Shown piece by piece: positions 1-8,971 of a stretch of DNA of 64,000 nucleotides. The first letter of the stretch is position 1, and every line of letters begins with the position of its first letter. Origin of the DNA: Agarophyton chilense (lineage: Eukaryota > Rhodophyta > Florideophyceae > Gracilariales > Gracilariaceae); contig JARGXX010000016.1 of NCBI GenBank assembly GCA_030374765.1, positions 186,001 through 250,000 on the forward strand, written 5' to 3'. The notes below the pieces were generated by a model, which did not search any database, was not told the origin of the DNA, and worked only from the letters and a program-made list of their open reading frames with translations. The translations under genes were made by a program, and so were the position numbers.

Positions 1-1
1 G

Positions 2-634
2 CGTTCACAAGCAAGACAGGTTGACATGGTGAATCAAGCCATCGGTGAAGCACATGCCATCTCTGAACGCAGTGAAGCTATCGCCAACGCCATGCGAGAC
101 CTCGCAGAAGCGGTTAGTGGACCTGACGGTGAGAAGGCAATGCAGATGCGTATTGCAGAGCAATATCTTCAAGCTTATGGTCAAATCGCCAGTGGTGGAC
201 CAAATCCACCTCCTGGACCAGACCCACGTCAAGTGGCATCGACAGTGAACGACGCAATCGGATTGTTGAACACACTAGGCCAACCCCATGGAACCGGGCA
301 CAATCCGTATATCATTCCTGAAACGAACCCCTTCGAGAACGCACCGGGAATTCACCCCCAGGAGACCAGTTCTATGATGAATGGTGCCATGATGCCGGGT
401 GCACCTGATGTACCCACAACTCTAGTTCATGAGCAACCACTCCAGTGTACGCCTTCAGGCGTTCTGACGCCGGATATGTCGCAAACTACCTCTCAACACG
501 GTGTTTGGACTTCGACGCCCGCTGCTCAAGGTGGGACAGCATACCCGCAGCCCAAGAAAGGAAAGAAAGGAGGGCTCAAATTGAACGCTGCTCAATTATT
601 GAAGGGTGCGGCAAAATTGAAGTCGGGACTGTGA
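2..634 (+). CDS. Stomatin-like (SPFH/band 7) protein, C-terminal part
   Basis: This is a partial gene: the frame is open from base 2 and the 5' end lies outside the window, so the ATG at 26 is internal. The visible part resembles the region after the SPFH domain of mitochondrial stomatin-like proteins (STOML2 type). It has an Ala/Glu/Arg-rich coiled-coil helix, with alternating charged residues and a GEAHAI step, then the typical 'MRIAEQYLQAYGQIA' turn, then a short Val/Ala/Leu helix ending near TLGQ. SPFH proteins form large ring oligomers on membranes. The last ~110 residues are unlike the family: Pro/Gly/Thr-rich and ending in a Lys-rich tail. Family is fairly sure; organelle assignment is a guess because the N-terminus is missing. 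A second, very divergent SPFH gene lies at 8972-12697. Confidence 0.7.
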   Translation, partial: RSQARQVDMVNQAIGEAHAISERSEAIANAMRDLAEAVSGPDGEKAMQMRIAEQYLQAYGQIASGGPNPPPGPDPRQVASTVNDAIGLLNTLGQPHGTGHNPYIIPETNPFENAPGIHPQETSSMMNGAMMPGAPDVPTTLVHEQPLQCTPSGVLTPDMSQTTSQHGVWTSTPAAQGGTAYPQPKKGKKGGLKLNAAQLLKGAAKLKSGL

Positions 635-1932
635 CAGTGGCCCTTTCTTCAAAGTTGGCTTTGATTCAGCCTCTTTGCTCTTGTTTGTAAGTGAAACAGT
701 ACGAAAACCGGCTTTGTGTAGTAAAAAAAATCAAGTTGTGTTTTGCAAGGAGAGGAGGGTGTGATGCCACACACGTTGCCAGCATTGTCACTTGCGTAGC
801 GGTAAAGAGATTGCTTTTTTTTTTTTTTTTTGTTTCTTTGTGCACATGCCGTTGTTGAAGAACGAGGGACTTACACAGAATGTGTAATCATCTTTGTCGC
901 TGAACTGTTGTTGAAAACTTTCCCAGCGCTATCGCGCTTGGGCTGTTCCATTTGCAGTCCACTCGATTCCCTTGAGGAGACCCATATTGTGGACTGCGCC
1001 GAGTGATGATATCGAATATTACAGGGTGCCATTCACCAAGTGCACCGCGTTGATATGAGGTTTGATTGACGACAAGAATAACGGCATGATGCTTGTGGTG
1101 GTGCAGTGTGGGAGAAAAGAGGCGAATGCATGCAGTGTATCAGTGGTGTTTATTTGAGCGGTTTGAACGTGAGGATGATCTATGAGAGAGAGACGCGTAC
1201 GAAGTGTAGCAATTCAAAAAAGAATGGGCAATGTTTGTTTGAATCATTGAAAGCTGTTGTCGAAATTGGTCAGGAATTGGTGCTAGGGTTGAAACGTTTT
1301 AGTTGCGTTGGGTTGTGGACAAAGTGCGAGAGGTGTCGTTGAATTGTGAGCGACCAGTTGCGTTAGTACGCATGATATTGAAGAAACGGGATGGGATGTG
1401 CTTGTGACTCGTGGTTCTCATACGAACGCATTTGACGGAATAAGAAACAAACTGCTGACAGAGGTGACCCATTGCGCAAACCAAGGATGGACAAAGACTT
1501 GTGATGAGCGGCGATACAAGTTTCGAGACAGCATTGGGAGTTGATGAGATAAGGAGATGTCACGAATGATGTTTATTGCGGGGTCGCGAAAGGGGGGGGG
1601 GGGGGGGTCACTGCGTATGCATGATGCATGCATGCAACGAAGGCGCGAGTACTTTTTCCATGGCGCGGTCGAAGCTAAAGAGGGGGGTCGATTTGGGTGC
1701 ATTGGAGAGGGAGCGCATCGTGTGCGTGCATCGCTTGTGTGTTGTGTTCCACGTGTGATGAACGCACTTGTCCATATTGCACTTTTTCCGTTGGCCTCGA
1801 CAGCGCACGGTGACACACACACACACACACCCAGCGCTCCACGCACGTCCACCACCCCCTTACTGCGCTTGCCCCGCTTTGAGCCACAGCCACAACACGC
1901 TTTAGATCCGCGCGAGAAGAAGCGTTTCCGCA
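635..1932. other. Intergenic region, 1.3 kb
   Basis: No supported gene. It holds low-complexity tracts: a run of 17 T at 815-831, 16 G at 1592-1607, and a CA dinucleotide tract at 1812-1830. The open frames here (for example minus 1418-2140) have tract-driven composition and resemble nothing known. The last few hundred bases before 1933 presumably hold the NAP1 promoter and 5' leader, but no clear TATA motif is seen. Confidence 0.6.
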
Positions 1933-2910
1933 ATGAGTTCAACACAAGATTCGCACTCGGAACAAGGCGAGAGTGAAGCGCTGAGTGACGAAAACCTGCG
2001 GCGACTGGCACCCGATCTGTTTGATAACGAGTCCAAAAAGACACATCTTTTGCAACTGCGAGACTTTCATCGCAGGTACGATGAGCTTTACGACGACTAT
2101 ATGATGAAGAAAATGCAGCTGGAGGAGCAGTTGATGACACAATTGAAGCCCGTGTTACAGGAGCGGAAGCTGTGTATACAGAAAAGCGGCCTTGATGACT
2201 TTTGGAGCACGGTGTTTGAGCATTGTGAAACGCTTTCAGAGAACATTACAACGCGAGACGCATTGGCTTTGAGATACCTGGAGGACGTGAGCTGCGAGGT
2301 GGCAACAAGCCAACACAAGATACGCAACAAGCCGAAATGGCCCACAGGATCGTTCATTCTGTACTTTACGTTTCGCAACAACCCGTTCTTCGAGAATCAA
2401 ACGTTGACAAAAAGCTACATCATGTGTGAACAAGACTTTGAACACGCGTCGCAAACACTGGGCTGTAGCATAAAGTGGAAAGGCGGCAAGGATCTAACGG
2501 TGAAAACGCTGCGTAAAAAGGGTCAAAACGGCAAGACGCTGGTGAAAAAACAAAAGACGGACTCGTTCTTCAACTTTTTCGACCCGCCAAAAATGGCGTG
2601 CTGTGAGGAAGATGAGGGGCGAATGGAAGAGATTGAAGAAGTGTTGGACGCGGACTTTGAGCTGGCCGAGTGCCTCAAAGACGACGTGATTCCGCGCGCG
2701 TTGCTGTACTATGTTGACGTGGCACAGGACAGCGAATGCCAAAGCGCCAACTGCGCGTGCGAGGAAGATGGGACGCATGCAGCGGAAGGGCATGCAGCGG
2801 AAGGGCATGCAGCGGAAGGGCATGCAGCGGAAGGGCATGCAGCGGAAGGGGAAGCGGCGGAAGGGGAAGCGGCGGAAGGGGAAGCGGCGGGAGTGAGGGA
2901 CAGTGCGTGA
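1933..2910 (+). CDS. NAP1: Nucleosome assembly protein 1 (NAP1) histone chaperone
   Basis: Complete single-exon ORF of 325 aa, starting at the first ATG. NAP1 proteins bind H2A-H2B, shuttle histones into the nucleus and assemble nucleosomes. Seen here: a long dimerisation helix (residues ~35-80, HLLQLRDFHRRYDELYDDYM), the FWSTVFEHCE segment (~90-99), the beta core 'GSFILYFTFRNNPFFENQTL' (~139-158), the WKGGKDLTVKTLRKK strand/basic segment (~182-196), the diagnostic SFFNFFDPP (~211-219), DFEL (241-244) and IPRALLYY (~253-260). Length is typical for a compact NAP1. The usual Glu/Asp-rich tail is replaced by a tandem HAAEG/EAAEG repeat (see 2776-2892), so acidity is lower. Family assignment is firm. 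Confidence 0.93.
   Translation: MSSTQDSHSEQGESEALSDENLRRLAPDLFDNESKKTHLLQLRDFHRRYDELYDDYMMKKMQLEEQLMTQLKPVLQERKLCIQKSGLDDFWSTVFEHCETLSENITTRDALALRYLEDVSCEVATSQHKIRNKPKWPTGSFILYFTFRNNPFFENQTLTKSYIMCEQDFEHASQTLGCSIKWKGGKDLTVKTLRKKGQNGKTLVKKQKTDSFFNFFDPPKMACCEEDEGRMEEIEEVLDADFELAECLKDDVIPRALLYYVDVAQDSECQSANCACEEDGTHAAEGHAAEGHAAEGHAAEGHAAEGEAAEGEAAEGEAAGVRDSA
2776..2892 (+). repeat. 15-bp coding minisatellite in the NAP1 tail
   Basis: Five perfect 15-bp units (CATGCAGCGGAAGGG) run from 2776 to 2850, followed by two perfect and one partial variant unit (GAAGCGGCGGAAGGG) to 2892. Translated they give five HAAEG then three EAA-type units. Because units are multiples of three, copy-number changes keep the frame. 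Confidence 0.95.
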
Positions 2911-3623
2911 TGAAGAATAACAAGCAACGGCAACAGTGGCGGAAAATCGGCCGTATGTACGTCGTGTAAGCAGGTGAAAAACACAGTGAGCGTCTCGCCA
3001 ACAAACATCCGCAAGCAGCCGCTGTTTGGTTTTTAGATGCCGCCGTCGGGCGGTTCCATGGTCCACCGTCAGCGCGGGAAGCAGCCGTCGTCACGAGGTC
3101 ATGTCAGTCAGCATGCGATGCTCTCCAACCGCCGCAGGTTTTTCAAACGAGCATCGTGCGCGCGTACACCGTCGCTGCTCTGCTGCTGCACCTGCCCGCC
3201 GCTGCCCCGCTCGCCGCTGCCCGCTGCCACCGCCGTCGCCCGCCGCCGCTGTCGCCGCTGTCGCCGCTGTCGTCGCTGCCGCCGCTGCCGCCGCTGCCGC
3301 CGCTGCTTTCCGCGCGCGCGCCGCTCTTGCGGCGCCGCTATGCACCCCGCCGCTTGCCCCACCGTCCACCCCTGTCCCGCATCGGGTCTTGTTGGAATCT
3401 CAGGTCCTGCCCATCGCTATTAAACGCGTACAACCCCCTCACCCCCTTCCCCCCACCCCTTCCCCCACCCCTTCCCCCACCCCATCCGCCTCCACTCTCC
3501 CGCTCCCGCTCCCGCTCCCACTCCCGCCTCTCTTTTCCCTCCCCCTCACAGCTTCTCCCTCTCCTCGCTCTCCCGCTAAGCTACCCTCTCAGCCTAATTG
3601 GCGCGCTCCCCGTCGTGCCCCCC
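2911..3623. other. Intergenic region with GC trinucleotide and C/T tracts
   Basis: Separates NAP1 from the zinc-finger gene. It contains a CGC/TGC-type trinucleotide tract at about 3246-3305 and a C/T-rich tract at about 3430-3600 directly before the zinc-finger start. The tracts keep several frames open on both strands (for example upstream of 3624 in the zinc-finger frame, and minus 3091-3369), but composition alone explains this. A similar pyrimidine-rich leader precedes the paralogous gene at 15411. Confidence 0.6.
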
Positions 3624-4421
3624 ATGGATCCACGACGTTCGTTTCGTTGCGATCGCTGTCCCCTGTACTTCAGCACGCCCGAGGAGTTGAACCGTCACAA
3701 GTTTCACAAACACATAATCAAGCAGTCGCCCACGCACTCGCCCTCCAGAAGTTCCACGTCCTTCTTGCATCTTCGCGACGCCGCACAGTCTTCCGCCCCC
3801 TTCAGCTCGCCAGGCAGTCGCGCATCGTTTGATTCCAGCACGCCTCCCCAGTGCGCACACTTGTCGGCACAGTACCAATGTCGATATTGCGGATTGACGT
3901 TCAGTCTACCGGTGCTTCAGGAGCATATTCGCACTGTGCATGCGCATCGCCCCCCGCCCGCCTCCACACCCTTGCCGTCCATGCGCCCCAGTTTCTCGCG
4001 CAATCAGGCAGGACCTTCCACGCCGCATTCATCGTATCGCTGCTACGCGTGTTCCAGCGTGTTTCTCAGCGAGCATGAACGAGCGCATCACGTGGCAAGC
4101 GCGCACCCCGTGGCGCAGCCACCACCACTGGGTAGTCGCAAAAGCCCGCGCTTTAGGTGTCATTTGTGCGATAAGACACTGTCCACGCAGAGCAACCTCA
4201 GAGAGCATATCAACAGTTATCATCGTAAGGAACGTCGTTATGAATGCCCTAAATGCGGGCTCAAGTTTGCTAGAAAGTCGATTGTCACAAAGCACTTGGA
4301 GAATATTCATGGAAGACAGCGACGGTATAGATGCCCCTCTTGTGATGCTACGTTTGATGAAGTAGGACCTTTTTCAAAACATTATCACCAATGCAGGGGC
4401 AGTGCATCTTCGACCAAATGA
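3624..4421 (+). CDS. C2H2 zinc-finger protein, six fingers
   Basis: 265 aa from the ATG at 3624. The upstream open frame (from 3156) is low-complexity leader, and the first finger starts eight residues after this Met. Six fingers are visible: FRCDRC...HKFHKH, YQCRYC...HIRTVHAH, YRCYAC...HHVASAH, FRCHLC...HINSYH, YECPKC...HLENIH and a terminal CPSC...HYHQC of C2HC type. Fingers 4-6 are adjacent with short KERR/GRQRR linkers, the usual arrangement for sequence-specific DNA binding; fingers 1-3 are separated by Ser/Pro-rich stretches. It is a paralogue of the gene at 15411-16691, sharing the MxPR start, the HxFHxHI end of finger 1 and the CGLTF finger 2. The target is unknown; nuclear DNA binding is inferred. 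Confidence 0.82.
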   Translation: MDPRRSFRCDRCPLYFSTPEELNRHKFHKHIIKQSPTHSPSRSSTSFLHLRDAAQSSAPFSSPGSRASFDSSTPPQCAHLSAQYQCRYCGLTFSLPVLQEHIRTVHAHRPPPASTPLPSMRPSFSRNQAGPSTPHSSYRCYACSSVFLSEHERAHHVASAHPVAQPPPLGSRKSPRFRCHLCDKTLSTQSNLREHINSYHRKERRYECPKCGLKFARKSIVTKHLENIHGRQRRYRCPSCDATFDEVGPFSKHYHQCRGSASSTK

Positions 4422-5423
4422 CAATCGTTGTAACTTGATATTATTACTACTACTTTGCTTATCATTCGTTCGAATGGGGTATGAATTCGGGCAAACACAC
4501 ACAGCGGGACAGTGACAATTGGTCCCTAAACTGCACTTGGACAAATCACGACTGCGTATCCCAACTGTGGTTGTGTTGCTTGTAATGAGCATGTGGCGGC
4601 TCTCGACTGTCGATTACAAGCTGCGGCGGTGGGTGTGATTGCGGGCGTGTGTGAGGAAGAGATTGGGGGTGTGGGTGTGGTTTCGAACGAGTGGGCAGGT
4701 GCACACTCGAGACGGCGTGTTTCTGGCACAGTCGCACGTGGCCATGTCTCACGACCACCCTGTCTTGGGTGTGATTTGGGGCGGGGCATCATCTCGAGTT
4801 GAAATTCTAGAGGCCGAGAGCCTTTCACACGCGTCAGCACATGGGTCGTTGGTATCGCAGCATAGCGTGATCGGCACGAGGAGGGAGTCACACCACGTCA
4901 CAACGGTGTGCTTTCAACAGTGGGACGGACCTGACCGCACGCAATGGGTCATCACGAAGACGGGGGGAGGGAGCGGTAGGGCGTGGTGGGGGGGGGTTCT
5001 CTACTGGAAGCATCTGCAGAAAGTTGTAAGGGAAAGGAGAAGTGGGGGGCTTGTAAGATTGCGTTGAGACGAGATTGCAGCGACAGCGAGATGAATGGGC
5101 TGTAAAAGATTCACAACAACAAAGGGTACACATGTGATATCTGTGACATGCCACGGATGTGGTAGTACGTTTGCACGGAAACGGGCAAACTACACGGCGT
5201 ATCGTATGTATGAAATAGATTAGATATGGACCAATAAAAAGTCAGGACGTCCATTTGAGGAAAAGGAGTACGAGAGCGTCCGTACAGTGCCATTGAGCAG
5301 TTCGCAAATCCCATCGTGCCTCAGCCTCTGTAGTGGACAAGCAGCGTCGCTGAGTGTTGCACGCATTGCTTGCTAGCTAGCTAGCTAGCTAGCCCTTAAC
5401 CTAGATACAATTGCCCTGCGAAG
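4422..5423. other. Intergenic region, 1.0 kb
   Basis: Between the zinc-finger gene and the methyltransferase gene. No supported ORF. It carries several G-rich stretches (for example 4972-4997) and a CTAG repeat just before the downstream gene. Confidence 0.55.
5373..5393. repeat. CTAG tetranucleotide microsatellite
   Basis: About five head-to-tail copies of the self-complementary unit CTAG, ending ~30 bp before the start codon at 5424. It probably lies in the 5' leader or core promoter of the methyltransferase gene. Confidence 0.9.
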
Positions 5424-6320
5424 ATGACGCCTCACAGCGCCGCGGCTCGTGCGCCGAGCAAGTCAACGCTGGCGGTGCGCGTGTCTTACCCCCTGGAGCC
5501 CATGAGAATTCGGTATGAGGTGTTTGTGCCTATCGACGACCACTCGCAACCGCATACTGCCCCGTTGTCCTTCAGCGCCACCACCATCCTCGACGCCCTC
5601 AACCATGTCCTTTCCACAAACTATGACCCCTTTGTGTATGATGAACATCGCCAGCGTTTTGTGTCGCTACGCCAGCTGGCTGCCACTCAGGTCCTCGCGT
5701 CTCACGACCCACACGATGATCAGAGCAGTTTGTTTCCTTGCGTGCACGTCAAGTTGATTGAGCGCACCACCTCTACAACCCCGCCCTCCCACCTGGCAGA
5801 ACGACTGTCTTGCGACTCTGGAAACACCTCGCTCAACGGCTCCTGGTTTGGAATTGGCATTATCCGCGGCAAAACCGCCAGCAATCACGGCTCACTTTGG
5901 CGCTCAGCGTTGCAGCTTGGCGCCTCACTCACCTTTACGATCGGCAAGCGCTACGACAAGAAAGTAGAAGGAAGCGCCGATATTTACAAGACGCACCGAC
6001 AAATCCCATGCATATCGTACAACGACGTAGCTTCGTTCAAGCACAATGCACCCCTGGATGCCCAGATCGTTGTGATCGAGTACGGTGGGGCTAGCCTCGT
6101 CGATTTCAAGCATCCGAAAAGGGCGCTCTATGTGCTTGGTAGTGAAGATAATGGCGTTCCGCCTGCTTTCGTGAAGAGCGCTCACTGTCATGTCTCCGTT
6201 CCTACCGCTGAGGGGCGACCAAGCAGCTTGAACGTAGCTGCAGCTGGTGCCATTGTGTTGTATGATAGATATGCCAAACTCAGTTTGAAAGACACACAAA
6301 GCGCCCAAGTTGGGACATGA
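5424..6320 (+). CDS. SpoU/TrmH-family (SPOUT) RNA 2'-O-methyltransferase
   Basis: 298 aa, single exon. The C-terminal half (~142-285) is a SPOUT methyltransferase with all three SpoU motifs: motif 1 N154-H-G-x3-R160 (the Arg is the usual catalytic residue), motif 2 YVLGSEDNG (~236-244, E241), and motif 3 SLNVAAAGAIVLYDR (~268-282, N270). Family members use SAM, bound in a C-terminal trefoil knot, to methylate ribose 2'-OH in tRNA or rRNA. The match is closest to the short, compact SpoU type often seen in proteobacteria ('FGIGI.RGKTASNHGSLWRSA'), which could reflect an organellar or bacterial origin. The first ~140 residues are an unrecognised extension (VSYPLEPMRIRYEVFVPI..., then a His/Asp-rich stretch) without an obvious transit peptide. 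The RNA substrate cannot be told from the sequence. Confidence 0.85.
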   Translation: MTPHSAAARAPSKSTLAVRVSYPLEPMRIRYEVFVPIDDHSQPHTAPLSFSATTILDALNHVLSTNYDPFVYDEHRQRFVSLRQLAATQVLASHDPHDDQSSLFPCVHVKLIERTTSTTPPSHLAERLSCDSGNTSLNGSWFGIGIIRGKTASNHGSLWRSALQLGASLTFTIGKRYDKKVEGSADIYKTHRQIPCISYNDVASFKHNAPLDAQIVVIEYGGASLVDFKHPKRALYVLGSEDNGVPPAFVKSAHCHVSVPTAEGRPSSLNVAAAGAIVLYDRYAKLSLKDTQSAQVGT

Positions 6321-6421
6321 CATTTCCTCATTCCGTACTACCTAGTATTGTATAGAGACTGACATGTCTTGGCGCTCTGATCACAAGGTTTTACTATGCA
6401 CACACTGCGAACAAACACGCC

Positions 6422-7507
6422 TCAAGCACATCCGAGCAAGCTTCGCGCCGCACGCCACCTGCGATTTCGATCGTTCACACCATTGCAGCGACTGATCACG
6501 CCTCCGCACCCATTGATTGCGACAGTGATGCGATTGAAACCACTTTGAGTACCTGCGTCGGCGTCCGAATTCCTCACACGAGTGTCCCAATACCAAGCTG
6601 CCGCCGCAAAACCACCAGATGGCATTCCAACACTCTCAGGATCATCTTCAAAGCTCCTGCCCAACGCCGCGCCAGCTCGTCGGTAATTGCTGCGTCCAGT
6701 AAGTTGGATAGGACCGCGACCCTTAAACCGCCTTCCATCGCCTGGAACAGTGTTGCCCAATGTCGTCCGTCCCTCGTACGCTGCCCCGCTTGCCAGTTCC
6801 TCAAAGTACAACAGCCCGGCCGACTCGTGTGCAATCTGTGCAACGAATGCGGACACGCGACGGCAAGTATTAATGCTGGCAAATCTCAAACTGTCCAGGA
6901 AGTACGGATACAGTGCTTTTGCTCGAGTCGTTGAGATGCCGGTAAACAGCGAAGTAAATTGAGAGAAGCTGACAATTGAATTGGATGCCCGACCCACTGA
7001 ACGAGTCTCTCGTACACAACATAGAATACTCGAGCTTCCCCAACACAAACCATTGAAAGTACCACCGGTGCATTTGGAACGAGAAATACACTGTCCTTTC
7101 AAAGAGTCGAACGGTGTGGTACACGAGCCGAGAGATGCAGATGTATCGGGCGCGTCAGGAAGGAATTGAACCACTGGGGTTGTTGCGGGAGGTGCTGCAA
7201 TGCAGCACTTGATATTGGCCGGTCCAGGACATAAACCGCTTCGAGCACTTCCTGAACAAGTGGATTGCAACTTGCAGACACCGTTGACGCTGGAACAACG
7301 CGAGGCGGTTACACCGCCTGGAGACGGACAGCATCGGATGTTTGCACCACCGGGGCATAGATTACTAAGTGTGGAACTTGTGCACGAGTAGGTTTCCGTG
7401 TCGATGCATGTTCCCCTTGCACATGGTTCCCATTCGCCGATCAGGGCTTGTGCGCTGCAGATAAAGCCGACAACTAGGAAAGAGAAGAAGGAGACGGACG
7501 CATACAT
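6422..7507 (-). CDS. Secreted GH19 chitinase-like enzyme with three six-cysteine modules
   Basis: 361 aa. Residues 1-21 are a clear signal peptide (hydrophobic SFFSFLVVGFICSAQA). Three repeated modules follow, each with six Cys ending in a CC pair: C29/34/42/51/59/60, C71/78/84/93/101/102 and C129/140/146/155/163/164, with the shared core 'GLCPG...I.CC' (module 3 has GLCWG). Similar small Cys modules occur beside secreted wall hydrolases of fungi and protists and may bind glycan. Residues ~178-361 form a GH19 domain: QIAHESAG (E228, proposed general acid), a second Glu pair at 236-237, GNTVPGDGRRFKGRGPIQLTG (~251-271) and AAAWYWDTR. GH19 enzymes cleave beta-1,4-GlcNAc polymers; this loop-poor form resembles phage/bacterial endolysin-type members, so peptidoglycan is also possible. 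A role in defence or wall turnover is inferred. Confidence 0.87.
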   Translation of the reverse strand: MYASVSFFSFLVVGFICSAQALIGEWEPCARGTCIDTETYSCTSSTLSNLCPGGANIRCCPSPGGVTASRCSSVNGVCKLQSTCSGSARSGLCPGPANIKCCIAAPPATTPVVQFLPDAPDTSASLGSCTTPFDSLKGQCISRSKCTGGTFNGLCWGSSSILCCVRETRSVGRASNSIVSFSQFTSLFTGISTTRAKALYPYFLDSLRFASINTCRRVSAFVAQIAHESAGLLYFEELASGAAYEGRTTLGNTVPGDGRRFKGRGPIQLTGRSNYRRAGAALGRSFEDDPESVGMPSGGFAAAAWYWDTRVRNSDADAGTQSGFNRITVAINGCGGVISRCNGVNDRNRRWRAARSLLGCA

Positions 7508-8971
7508 GCTTTGGGCGATTGAAAGCTGGGATATTAGATATTTAGATGTGAAGTAGCTGTGGCGCGAACTGATTGTCGCGACTCGATCGACGAAATCGAT
7601 CTGATTAAAGTTCCTAAATAGGGACTATGCTGGAGGGGGTTCTAAAGATAGTGCGACGGAAAAGGACGGGCGGTAAGGAGGGTCGAGCGCACATTGGAGA
7701 CAAACCTGCCTCGTTGCCTCGGTGGAAGGGTTTGAGCGCTGCGAAAGTGGCGGTTTTGTGGTGGGTAAATGTGTGCGTGTAGTGGGAATGCTCATGTGGA
7801 ATTGTTGCTGAATCGCGTTGTAATCGTGATTTTGCACACTCGACATAATTGGTGAGCGTCGCTGTTAGGGCTTTTATCGCATTCCAAGTGGCTGTTGTTT
7901 TGTGAGGCAGGGTATTTGAATGGTGTGCGATGAAGTAAGCAAGCACTTGAAAGAGGTTCTACTTTTTGAATGAATTGCAGTTTTCGAGAGAACCCGGCAG
8001 GGGGGAAAGGGGGGGGGGGGGAGGGGTTTCCCACCTTGCATGCTTGCCGTAAGTGGAACGCATGAGGCGGGAGAGGAAACGACCTCTGCTCTTGAGAGAT
8101 GCGATGGCGGGCGTGATATATTGCACCTTGCAGATAAAGTGCAGCTATATCTGGCAGAGTGCAGCGATATAGCGCTCGAATGTTAGTGACGAGCCGCGCA
8201 AAGGACGTTTGCGGTATAATAGGTTTGCCTCGTAGGTTTGCGTTGCAATTTGCCATCAGGTGCGTTCAACATCACATAGTGGTGTTGTAAAAGAAGGCAC
8301 GGCGCCAGCACGAGGCGGTCGGAGCGGGAAACGTGCAGCGAAAGGGCGGAAGCAAGCGGTAGACATCCACGCCGTGCCAAGCATCAACCACAGCACGGTG
8401 GAGCCCCAAACGCACAGAACACGCGTCTACAACAGGAGCGGGGCGGTGAATGCCGACGTGCGCAAGCAACGGAGAAACAAGCACCCCGCAGCGCAATCTC
8501 GCCGTTGAGGTAGCCCCCTTTATCAACAACAAACGCTCTCTCGCGACGAAGACACACCGCATCCCAAGCGCCGCAGCCGTAACGCCCAGAAACAGCATTT
8601 CCAATCAATGAGCGCGTAGCGCGGCGGTCGTGCGCAAGCGGCGTGCGGCAGCGGAAGGGCATGGTCGGCAGTCGTCGGCTCGCGCGCCACGTGTCCAGCG
8701 TGAAGGAGCCACGAGCACGCTTCGCCACCGCACGCACGACAGCTGACCTGGCAAGTTGCCGTCGGTACAACGCGTGTCCGTTTGCGTTTGGCGCACACAA
8801 GTCATCGCCGCCCCGTTCGCTCGCGCCACGCCCCGAAACGTTCACCCTCTTCCGCACCCACCCACCATCCACCCCCTCTCACCGTCGCCCGCTCCCCGCC
8901 GCATCATCGCCCCGCAATATCACCGCCCCACTCGCACTCCCGTGTCAAACCCTCTTTGGCGCGTTTCAAGC
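7508..8971. other. Intergenic region between divergent genes
   Basis: Lies between the divergently transcribed chitinase (minus) and SPFH-SR (plus) genes and so should hold both promoters. It includes a purine/G-rich run at about 8001-8026. Open frames on both strands between 8260 and 9000 are GC-composition artefacts. The frame of the downstream gene is open from 8756 but has no ATG before 8972. Confidence 0.55.

Noticed and set aside
1418-2140. 240-codon minus frame overlapping the NAP1 start
   Set aside because: Spans the G16 and CA tracts and the NAP1 coding start; composition-driven with no homology signal.
3026-3832. 268-codon Ala/Pro-rich frame and the upstream extension of the zinc-finger frame (3156-3623)
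   Set aside because: Created by trinucleotide and C/T tracts; no conserved segment, and the zinc-finger homology begins right after the ATG at 3624.
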